Shown piece after piece: positions 56,050 to 64,000 of a DNA stretch of 64,000 nt. The first letter of the stretch is position 1. The number at the start of each line of letters is the position of its first letter. The notes below the pieces were generated by a model. The model did not search any database. It saw only the letters and a program-made list of their open reading frames with translations, and was not told the origin of the DNA. The position numbers were made by a program, and so were the translations under genes. This DNA comes from Bacillus sp. REN16 (GTDB lineage: Bacteria > Bacillota > Bacilli > Bacillales > Bacillaceae_L): NCBI RefSeq assembly GCF_020731355.1, contig NZ_JAJFZK010000001.1, positions 1-64,000 on the forward strand, in the 5' to 3' direction.

Positions 56050-57012
56050 ATGAGTAATGAAATCAAGTCTTGTTGTTCAGTAAGTAGAACAGCAATAGAG
56101 CCTCAAGTGAAAAAAACTTCAAGTGAACCAAAGATAAATTCAGAAAAACAGTCATCATTCGACGATATGGTTTATATCCCCGGTGGAGAATTCTTAATGG
56201 GAACAGATTTGAAAGAAGGATTTCCAGCGGATGGAGAAGGCCCGATTCGTAATGTAAAAGTAGATCCCTTTTATATGGATACTTATGCGGTTACGAATGC
56301 ACAGTTTGCCGAGTTCGTGAATGATACAGGATATAAAACAGAAGCGGAAAGTTTCGGATGGTCATTTGTGTTCTATCAATTAATCTCGAAGGAAGTAGCA
56401 AAGACTGTTAAAAATCAGGTCGCGTCTACACCGTGGTGGTGGGTAGTAGAAGGTGCGTATTGGAAACAGCCTGAGGGAGCAGATTCCTCAATTGAAAACC
56501 GAATGGACCACCCAGTCATTCATATTTCATGGAACGATGCCATGAACTATTGCAAGTGGGCTGGGAAGCGACTTCCGACCGAGGCTGAGTGGGAATTTGC
56601 AGCAAGAGGAGGTCTGCAGCAAAAGATTTATCCTTGGGGAGATGAATTGAATCCAAACGGTGAATATCTTTGCAATATTTGGCAAGGTAACTTTCCAAAT
56701 GAAAATACAAAATTAGACGGGTACTTATCGACTGCACCTGTCACTGCATTTCCTGCTAACGGCTATGGGTTATATAATATTGTTGGAAATGTATGGGAGT
56801 GGTGTGCGGATTGGTTTAGTCCTAATTTTCATGTATTTGAGAGTCGGGATCATCCGAAAGGACCATCTACTGGACAAAACAAAGTGATGCGTGGCGGGTC
56901 CTATCTTTGCCATCATTCGTACTGCAATCGGTACCGGGTTGCTGCTAGGAGTTCGAATACACCTGATAGCTCAACCGGAAATCTTGGCTTCCGATGTGTG
57001 AAGGACGCTTGA
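56050..57012 (+). CDS. Formylglycine-generating enzyme (FGE, SUMF1-type), oxygen-dependent
   Basis: A 320-residue FGE-sulfatase domain protein. The opening VYIPGGEFLMGTD and VGNVWEWCADW are typical. The key segment GGSYLCHHSYCNRYRVAARS carries Cys287 and Cys292, spaced as Cys336 and Cys341 in human FGE, followed by NTPDSSTGNLGFRC; so this is an active copper/oxygen FGE, not just a domain relative. It oxidises the Cys in C-x-P-x-R sites to formylglycine; both sulfatases here have such sites. The N-terminal 35 residues are polar and start with CCSVSR. No signal peptide. Confidence 0.93.
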   Translation: MSNEIKSCCSVSRTAIEPQVKKTSSEPKINSEKQSSFDDMVYIPGGEFLMGTDLKEGFPADGEGPIRNVKVDPFYMDTYAVTNAQFAEFVNDTGYKTEAESFGWSFVFYQLISKEVAKTVKNQVASTPWWWVVEGAYWKQPEGADSSIENRMDHPVIHISWNDAMNYCKWAGKRLPTEAEWEFAARGGLQQKIYPWGDELNPNGEYLCNIWQGNFPNENTKLDGYLSTAPVTAFPANGYGLYNIVGNVWEWCADWFSPNFHVFESRDHPKGPSTGQNKVMRGGSYLCHHSYCNRYRVAARSSNTPDSSTGNLGFRCVKDA

Positions 57013-57033
57013 GTATACTATATTGAATTGAAA

Positions 57034-57071
57034 AACCACGAAGGAATCTAATTATAGGTCCTTCGTGGTTA
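57034..57071. terminator. Bidirectional terminator at the end of the sulfatase locus
   Basis: AACCACGAAGGA / TCCTTCGTGGTT stem between FGE (+) and the HPr-like gene (-). Confidence 0.8.
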
Positions 57072-57084
57072 CTATTGCAAAGTA

Positions 57085-57330
57085 TCAAATGAACTTCTCA
57101 AGCCATTCAAACGCTTCGTCTTCATCCGGACCTTCAACACGAACCGTTATGATTTGTCCTTCTCGAATAGCAGCTCCCATTAATCCTAAAATACTTTTGG
57201 CATTATAAGATCTATTCTTAAAACGAAATTCCACATCACTCGTAAACCTGCTTAAGTTCTGAACTAATTCCCCGGCTGGCTTAGCATGCAGTCCTTCCTT
57301 GATCGTAACTGTCACTTCTTTTTCAATCAA
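57085..57330 (-). CDS. HPr-family phosphocarrier paralogue
   Basis: An 81-residue HPr-like protein with both regulatory sites in register: His15 (EGLHAKPAGELV) and Ser46 (KSILGLMG). Crh of B. subtilis lacks His15, so this is not Crh. It is not in a ptsHI operon. TTG start with AAGGAG upstream. It might carry phosphate to a PTS or GlpK, or serve CcpA as a corepressor after Ser46 phosphorylation. It stands alone, between the sulfatase locus and glpK. Confidence 0.88.
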   Translation of the reverse strand: MIEKEVTVTIKEGLHAKPAGELVQNLSRFTSDVEFRFKNRSYNAKSILGLMGAAIREGQIITVRVEGPDEDEAFEWLEKFI

Positions 57331-57461
57331 AGCATTCCACTCCTTACAAGAGTTAATTTTAAAACGACCATTACTACATTTATTCTGGAAAAATATTTTT
57401 AGACCTAAAAAAACTTTCCTTCACAGGTAGATAAAAAGAGGCAAGCATGTTTTAATTTTAA

Positions 57462-58982
<1,521 letters not shown>

Positions 58983-59031
58983 AAAATATGATAAGATAAA
59001 GTTAAGTTAATAATTCGGTAGGAGATTGGGG

Positions 59032-59088
59032 AGAGACCGCAGGAGCATTGTCACTATTGTGCAATGTCTTTTGTGGTCTCTTTTTTTC
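59032..59088 (+). terminator. glpD leader terminator (GlpP-type antitermination site)
   Basis: AGAGACCGCA / TGTGGTCTCT with an inner CATTG / CAATG stem, followed by TTTTTTT, 27 bases before glpD. It resembles the B. subtilis glpD leader, where GlpP with glycerol-3-phosphate prevents termination. The upstream GGTAGGAGATTGGGG would be the leader RNA contact region. Confidence 0.75.
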
Positions 59089-59114
59089 TACCTATTTTTA
59101 AGGAGTGGAAATAA

Positions 59115-60776
59115 ATGACACAGTTTTCAAGTATAGATAGAAGATCGATTTTGGAGGACATGGAGAAGGAGGTTCAAGATTTATTTATTATTGGTGGAGG
59201 AATCACGGGTGCTGGAATTGCCCTTGATGCTTCAAGTCGCGGACTCAAAACGGCTCTTGTTGAAATGCAGGACTTTGCGGCCGGGACTTCTAGCCGTTCT
59301 ACAAAGCTTGTGCATGGTGGACTTCGTTATTTAAAGCAATTTGAAGTTGGTTTAGTAGCAGAAGTGGGGAAGGAAAGAGCCATCGTTTATGAAAATGGCC
59401 CACATGTAACAACTCCTGAATGGATGCTGTTGCCTTTTCATAAGGGCGGTACCTTTGGGAAATTTACAACTTCTATCGGTCTTCGGGTTTACGACTTTTT
59501 GGCAGGAGTGAAAAAATCTGAAAGAAGAATGATGTTAAGTGTTGAAGAAACATTGGAAAAGGAACCACTCATCAAAAAAGATGATCTTAAAGGCGGCGGC
59601 TATTATGTTGAGTATCGGACAGATGATGCACGTCTAACGATTGAGGTTATGAAAAAAGCCATTGAAAAAGGGGCAAAAGCGGTCAACTATGCCAAGGTTG
59701 AATCATTTATTTATGAAAATGAAAAGGTAAAAGGAGTAAAAGTAATTGATCAACTGACAGGTAAAGAGTATCAAATTTTTGCAAAGAAAATCGTCAATGC
59801 AACAGGGCCTTGGGTTGATAAAATGCGTGAAGTTGACAAATCGAAAAAAGGCAAAGTATTAAGGCTTACAAAAGGTGTTCATATCGTAATCGACCAATCC
59901 AAGTTTCCGTTAAAACAAGCCGTATATTATGATACTCCAGATGCACGGATGGTGTTCGCAATCCCACGTGATGGAAAGACATATGTCGGCACAACAGATA
60001 CATTTTATGACAAAGATGCTGTACATCCAACCGTTACAGCAGAAGACCGGGCTTATCTGATTAATACCATTAACTACATGTTTCCAACTGTAAATGCAAA
60101 GGATTCCGACATCGAATCGAGCTGGGCTGGAGTACGTCCACTAATTTATGAAGAAGGAAAAGATCCTTCAGAAATCTCACGTAAGGATGAAATCTGGGAA
60201 TCTGATTCGGGATTAATCACAATCGCAGGTGGAAAATTAACAGGCTACCGCAAAATGGCCGAAACCGTGGTTGATAAGGTAGGGAAGCTCTTGCTGGAAG
60301 AAGGGTATAAACCTTGCCAAACGAAGGAAATGACGATTTCCGGGGGGGATGTTGGAGGATCAAAAAATTATCCAGGATTTGTTGCTGAGAAAATCGAGCA
60401 GTTAGTAAAAGAGTTCCAGCTTACTCATGAGGATGCTAGAAAACTCACGAAATTATATGGTTCGAACATTGAGATTGTGAAAGGAATCATGGCTGAATCA
60501 AAAGATAATGTCACCGACACTGGCCTTCCGCTACCCATCTTGGCATCTATGGAGTATGGGATCCAATACGAAATGGTTACAAAACCAATTGATTTCCTGA
60601 TTCGCCGGACAGGTGCGATGTTCTTCAACATTGATTGGGTAAACCAGTGGAAACAACCGATAATTGCTTACATGGCTGAGAAGTTAAACTGGAGCGAAGA
60701 AGAGAAACAAGGCTACGAAGCTGAAGTTGAGTCTTATATTAAAGACGCAACTCAGCCGAGTGGGGAAGATATGTAA
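59115..60776 (+). CDS. glpD: Aerobic glycerol-3-phosphate dehydrogenase
   Basis: A 553-residue FAD enzyme. The dinucleotide motif is [17 protein letters not shown], followed by [15 protein letters not shown] and the C-terminal DAO_C domain. It oxidises glycerol-3-phosphate to dihydroxyacetone phosphate at the membrane and passes electrons to quinone. AAGGAG precedes the ATG. Follows glpK with its own controlled leader. Confidence 0.96.
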   Translation: MTQFSSIDRRSILEDMEKEVQDLFIIGGGITGAGIALDASSRGLKTALVEMQDFAAGTSSRSTKLVHGGLRYLKQFEVGLVAEVGKERAIVYENGPHVTTPEWMLLPFHKGGTFGKFTTSIGLRVYDFLAGVKKSERRMMLSVEETLEKEPLIKKDDLKGGGYYVEYRTDDARLTIEVMKKAIEKGAKAVNYAKVESFIYENEKVKGVKVIDQLTGKEYQIFAKKIVNATGPWVDKMREVDKSKKGKVLRLTKGVHIVIDQSKFPLKQAVYYDTPDARMVFAIPRDGKTYVGTTDTFYDKDAVHPTVTAEDRAYLINTINYMFPTVNAKDSDIESSWAGVRPLIYEEGKDPSEISRKDEIWESDSGLITIAGGKLTGYRKMAETVVDKVGKLLLEEGYKPCQTKEMTISGGDVGGSKNYPGFVAEKIEQLVKEFQLTHEDARKLTKLYGSNIEIVKGIMAESKDNVTDTGLPLPILASMEYGIQYEMVTKPIDFLIRRTGAMFFNIDWVNQWKQPIIAYMAEKLNWSEEEKQGYEAEVESYIKDATQPSGEDM

Positions 60777-60786
60777 GTTTGGTGAT

Positions 60787-60822
60787 AAAAAATCAGGCGG
60801 AGGGATCCGTCTGATTTTTTAT
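60787..60822 (+). terminator. Terminator after glpD
   Basis: AAATCAGGCGGA / TCCGTCTGATTT stem followed by TTTATTG. Confidence 0.85.
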
Positions 60823-60855
60823 TGTATTTGGCCAACGATTCAGTATATCCGATGA

Positions 60856-61008
60856 GTGAAAAGTAGAAGGAAATTTACCGTAAAAGGGATTAGCGGTATA
60901 TCAGGGGAGAAAAAAATAGAAGATGATATACCGTAAAAAGGATTAGCGGTATATCGGAGGAGTGAAAAGTAGAAGGTGATATACCGTAAAAGGGATTAGC
61001 GGTATATC
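60856..61008. repeat. Tandem 53-bp palindromic repeat array before pgcA
   Basis: Three units with a 53-base period. Each contains GATATACCG, a 13-base core TAAAARGGATTAG and CGGTATATC: perfect 9-bp arms in copy 2 (60925-60955) and copy 3 (60978-61008); copy 1 has a changed left arm (60872-60902). The linker GAGTGAAAAGTAGAAGG is shared by copies 1 and 3. A degenerate piece continues at 61031 (GATATAATGG). No coding sense. Confidence 0.85.
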
Positions 61009-61214
61009 AGAAGTGGAAAAAGCAATTAGTGATATAATGGTGAAGAGTTTTATAATTTCAGTACATACGGTCAGTAATCGTGTCTTTTTCCTCATTTTCA
61101 TTTGAAATCGTACAATCTATGGTAAAATAATTGGAAATGAACAGGATTTTATATAGAATATATAGAAGATAAACTAGACATCATTTTACAACTAAAACGG
61201 GAGGTTCATCGTAC

Positions 61215-62945
61215 ATGAGCTGGATGGATAAGTATAACCAATGGCTGAATGCGCCGGGGTTAGATCAAGAAATCAAAAATGCATTACTTGAAAAGAAAGA
61301 AAATCATAAGGAACTTGAAGAATGTTTTTATAAAAATCTCGAGTTTGGAACTGGTGGAATGCGTGGGGAAATTGGACCAGGTACAAACCGTATGAATATA
61401 TATACGATCCGTAAAGCGTCTGCTGGGCTTGCTGCTTTTATTGAGTCTTACGGTGAAGAAGCAAAGCGTCGCGGAGTTGCAATTGCATTTGACTCCCGTC
61501 ATAAATCACCTGAATTTGCAATGGAAGCTGCGAAAACCCTTGCTACACATGGGATTCAAACCTATGTCTTTGATGAACTTCGACCTACACCAGAACTTTC
61601 ATATGCGGTTCGTCATTTAAATGCTTTTTCTGGAATTGTAGTGACAGCAAGCCATAACCCTCCAGAATATAATGGCTATAAAGTATACGGCTCCGATGGT
61701 GGACAACTGCCGCCTGAAGCTGCTGATACTGTGATTGAAAAAGTAAATGCCATTGAGAACGAACTTGAATTAACAGTTGGCAGCGAAGAAGAATTAAAGG
61801 CTGCTGGACTCATTCAAATCATTGGAACTGAAATTGATAATGCATATACAGAAAAACTAAAAACAATCTCGATTAATCCTGAGCTTTCGCAGACTGGTGT
61901 AAAGGTTGTATTTACACCACTTCATGGAACAGCTAATAAGCCAGTTCGTAATGGTTTAAAAGCATTTGGATACGAGAACGTTACAGTCGTGAAAGAACAA
62001 GAACTTCCAGATCCAAATTTCTCAACAGTTAAATCACCAAACCCGGAAGAGCACGCAGCATTTGAACTTGCAATTGAAGAGGGTAAGAAGATCGATGCTG
62101 ACATTTTAATCGCAACCGACCCGGATGCAGACCGTTTAGGAGTAGCTGTAAAAGATGACATAGGTGAATATGTCGTTTTGACAGGTAACCAAACAGGGGC
62201 GATTTTACTTCACTACATTTTGTCAGAAAAGAAAAAGCAAGGCATTCTTCCTGGAAATGGCGTCGTTCTTAAGACAATCGTTACATCTGAAATTGGACGA
62301 GAAATCGCTAAATCATTTGGTCTTGACACAATTGATACGCTGACTGGCTTTAAATTTATTGGTGAAAAAATCAAGGAATTTGAAAAGTCTGCTGAATATA
62401 AATTCCAATTTGGCTATGAAGAAAGCTATGGCTACTTAATCGGGGATTTTGCTCGTGATAAGGATGCTGTCCAAGCGGCGTTATTAGCCGTTGAGGTTTG
62501 CGCCTATTATAAAAATAAAGGCATGACAATGTATGAAGGCTTGATGGAGATATTCGAGAAATATGGTTATTATCGTGAAGGGCTTGAATCCTTAACATTA
62601 AAAGGAAAAGAAGGGGCAGAGCAAATCAACAGTCTTCTTGCAAGCTTCCGCAGCCAGCCTCCAACTGTTGTTGCTGGTCGTAAGGTAACACGTATTGAGG
62701 ATTATAAAGAAAGTGTTCGCACTAATGTTGAGGAAGCTCACAAAGAAGAAATTAAGCTTCCTAAATCAAATGTCTTAAAATACTTCCTTGAAGATGGTTC
62801 ATGGTTCTGCCTGCGTCCATCTGGAACAGAGCCAAAAGTAAAATTCTATTTTGGTGTAAAAGGAAATTCGCTCGAAGACAGCCAAAATGTGTTAAAAGAA
62901 ATTTCATCGGATGTCATGGAACAAGTTCATAAAACCTTAAAATAA
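61215..62945 (+). CDS. pgcA: Alpha-phosphoglucomutase / phosphomannomutase
   Basis: A 576-residue phosphohexomutase, close to B. subtilis PgcA (YhxB). The phosphoserine loop is [15 protein letters not shown], the metal loop DPDADRLGV, the sugar loop GYEESYGYL and the phosphate loop [12 protein letters not shown]. It interconverts glucose-1-P and glucose-6-P for UDP-glucose, needed for teichoic acid glucosylation and glycolipids. Position after glpD matches B. subtilis. Confidence 0.95.
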   Translation: MSWMDKYNQWLNAPGLDQEIKNALLEKKENHKELEECFYKNLEFGTGGMRGEIGPGTNRMNIYTIRKASAGLAAFIESYGEEAKRRGVAIAFDSRHKSPEFAMEAAKTLATHGIQTYVFDELRPTPELSYAVRHLNAFSGIVVTASHNPPEYNGYKVYGSDGGQLPPEAADTVIEKVNAIENELELTVGSEEELKAAGLIQIIGTEIDNAYTEKLKTISINPELSQTGVKVVFTPLHGTANKPVRNGLKAFGYENVTVVKEQELPDPNFSTVKSPNPEEHAAFELAIEEGKKIDADILIATDPDADRLGVAVKDDIGEYVVLTGNQTGAILLHYILSEKKKQGILPGNGVVLKTIVTSEIGREIAKSFGLDTIDTLTGFKFIGEKIKEFEKSAEYKFQFGYEESYGYLIGDFARDKDAVQAALLAVEVCAYYKNKGMTMYEGLMEIFEKYGYYREGLESLTLKGKEGAEQINSLLASFRSQPPTVVAGRKVTRIEDYKESVRTNVEEAHKEEIKLPKSNVLKYFLEDGSWFCLRPSGTEPKVKFYFGVKGNSLEDSQNVLKEISSDVMEQVHKTLK

Positions 62946-62973
62946 AACAAGGCCCTCGGGTCTTGTTTTTTTA
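62945..62973 (+). terminator. Terminator after pgcA
   Basis: ACAAGGCCC / GGGTCTTGT stem followed by TTTTTTT. Confidence 0.85.
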
Positions 62974-62995
62974 TGTAAATAAGTCTTTCTACATC

Positions 62996-63107
62996 CAGCT
63001 TCAGCGCCTAGCCCCTCGAGGTCACAAGCCAATCTGTCAAGAAGGTCAAAGAACAACCTACTAGCCAGCTCGTCTTGTGCTTGTCGGGGCTGTTCAAGGC
63101 GCTTCCG
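62996..63107. repeat. Interspersed REP/MITE-like Bacillus element
   Basis: A GC-richer element starting CAGCTTCAGCGCCTAGCCCC and ending CGGGGCTGTTCAAGGCGCTT: the outer arms CAGCGCCTAGCCCC and GGGGCTGTTCAAGGCGCT pair with a small internal loop. The centre is variable (two further short dyads). I recall near-identical end sequences being common between genes in Bacillus genomes. No ORF inside. Confidence 0.65.
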
Positions 63108-63113
63108 CATTAG

Positions 63114-63353
63114 TTACATATGAGCAGCTAATTCTTCCATGCTTTCCGTGGATGCATGATCGATATAGCGGAGCAAAGAATATAACTGTCGTTCGATAAC
63201 TGAATAATCTTTTTCAAAATTATATGCATGTAGAAAGTGTTCAATTTTTTTCGAAAGGAAATCATCCTTTGTACGAACCATAAGAATAAGTAGGTTATCC
63301 CATTGGGAACGATGCGTGTAGTAAAGTGCTTTGTCATAATCTACAGTATTCAC
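63114..63353 (-). CDS. yhdB: YhdB-like small protein
   Basis: A 79-residue soluble protein starting MNTVDYDKALYYTHRSQWD with repeated short helices. The pattern and the place downstream of pgcA match B. subtilis YhdB, function unknown. GTG start with AAGGAGGG upstream. Confidence 0.8.
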   Translation of the reverse strand: MNTVDYDKALYYTHRSQWDNLLILMVRTKDDFLSKKIEHFLHAYNFEKDYSVIERQLYSLLRYIDHASTESMEELAAHM

Positions 63354-63554
63354 TGCTATTCCCTCCTTCTTAGGAGTTGATTATAGTTTGTGGAGAAAAC
63401 AAGAATTTTCTCGGTGTAAATCTTGGACAAGAAGCCAAAATAATTTTGAATACATAAATGAGGGCCGTTTAAAATTTTCTGGAAAAAATAAAATGACTAA
63501 TATCACTTGTAAAAGTGCAAAATACAATTGATTTTTACATAGGAGGTAATGTCA

Positions 63555-63908
63555 TTGGTTAAACGCTTATTCATTCCAGTTTTATGCAGTATGTTTCTCT
63601 TGGGAGGCGGCCTTGTAAGTGCACAACAGAAGCCGCCTCAAAAACCACCACAACAGGGACAACAGCTTCCAACAGATTATGAAAAATGGGGTAAGATTGC
63701 AGTTGATGTGGCGAAGTTAAATTACCCGGACAGTAAAATTAGTGATTATCAATACAAAGGCCGGGAAGAAATTACGGATAAGCAATCAAAGGATACATTT
63801 GAATTAACCATTCAAACAAAAGATCGTACGCTTACTGCAAAGGTAATGATCCTGTTTAATCCGCAAACAGAATCGCTTTTATCTTTAAGTATTGAAGAGG
63901 TAAAATAA
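63555..63908 (+). CDS. Secreted DUF3889 protein (YhdC/YqzG-like)
   Basis: A 117-residue exported protein: signal peptide MVKRLFIPVLCSMFLLGGG ending near VSAQQ, a short Pro/Gln-rich linker (KPPQKPPQQGQQLP), then a DUF3889 domain with YEKWGKIAVDVAKLNYP and YKGREEI. Function unknown; the family is small, secreted and Bacillus-specific. The TTG at 63555 has AGGAGG 8 bases upstream; an ATG at 63549 is only 2 bases from it. A terminator follows. Confidence 0.82.
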   Translation: MVKRLFIPVLCSMFLLGGGLVSAQQKPPQKPPQQGQQLPTDYEKWGKIAVDVAKLNYPDSKISDYQYKGREEITDKQSKDTFELTIQTKDRTLTAKVMILFNPQTESLLSLSIEEVK

Positions 63909-63914
63909 CCATTT

Positions 63915-63940
63915 AAGGCCACAAATTGTGGCCTTTTCAT
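63915..63940 (+). terminator. Terminator after the DUF3889 gene
   Basis: AAGGCCACAA / TTGTGGCCTT stem followed by TTC. No gene is seen in the last 60 bases of the window. Confidence 0.8.
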
Positions 63941-64000
63941 GTTAAAAAAGAATAACATTGGATTCCCCCATTCATCATTTTGACCAATTACTCATAAATT

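Noticed and set aside
32361-57012. Phage, conjugative element or defence island as carrier of the accessory locus
   Set aside because: No integrase, transposase, attachment-site repeats or tRNA gene were seen at either edge.
57085-57330. HPr-like gene read as Crh
   Set aside because: His15 is present; Crh has Gln at that place.
60856-61008. Regular repeats considered as a CRISPR array
   Set aside because: The units are contiguous and nearly identical throughout, with no unique spacers and no cas genes.

Overview
The window is from a low-GC, endospore-forming member of the Bacillaceae (Bacillus sensu lato). The sporulation genes prkA and yhbH, small proteins typical of Bacillus, strong GGAGG ribosome binding sites, frequent TTG/GTG starts, and a backbone like Bacillus subtilis yhcT-yhcU-yhcW ... 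glpK-glpD-pgcA-yhdB all point there. There are no rRNA, tRNA, CRISPR, phage or transposase genes.

Layout. 1-4.0 kb: a tiny membrane peptide, then prkA (with a good sigma-E-like promoter) and yhbH. 4.1-16.3 kb: a galactoside island with a YesN/YesM-type two-component system, a sugar ABC transporter without an ATPase, a GH2 beta-galactosidase and a GH36 alpha-galactosidase. 16.3-32.3 kb: housekeeping genes, namely a large E. coli-type speD, a yybP-ykoY (Mn) riboswitch with a small Fbp-like gene and terC, helD, tag, proC, a VanW lipoprotein, a ketopantoate-reductase-like gene, osmC, a lipase-like hydrolase, a TauE/SafE permease, yhcT, yhcU, a DsbB/thioredoxin pair and yhcW. 32.4-57.0 kb: a large accessory locus for sulfated glycosaminoglycan use. 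57.1-64 kb: an HPr paralogue, glpK, glpD, pgcA, yhdB and a DUF3889 protein.

The most interesting part is 32.4-57.0 kb. The parts fit one route. A secreted PL8 lyase with N-terminal binding-type and Big2-like domains cuts the polymer. A binding protein and two permeases import oligosaccharides. Cytoplasmic enzymes (a heparinase II/III-family lyase, two Cys-type sulfatases and a GH88 unsaturated glucuronyl hydrolase) dismantle them. A ROK kinase, an NagA-type deacetylase, AgaS, a tagatose-6-phosphate kinase and a GatY-type aldolase then take the amino sugar to triose phosphates. The galactosamine/tagatose branch points to chondroitin or dermatan sulfate rather than heparin or hyaluronan. The locus ends with two unrelated sulfatase-activating enzymes side by side: an oxygen-independent radical-SAM maturase (with a C-terminal SEC-C motif) and a true oxygen-dependent formylglycine-generating enzyme with both active-site cysteines. 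This suggests sulfatase activation with or without oxygen. The local two-component system is damaged: its histidine kinase has a one-base frameshift just before the G2 box.

Other points of note are two kinds of tandem palindromic intergenic repeats, two larger REP-like elements, several genes too small for ordinary ORF calling, and RNA hairpins at many operon junctions. All functional statements come from reading motifs and gene context; no database search was run.
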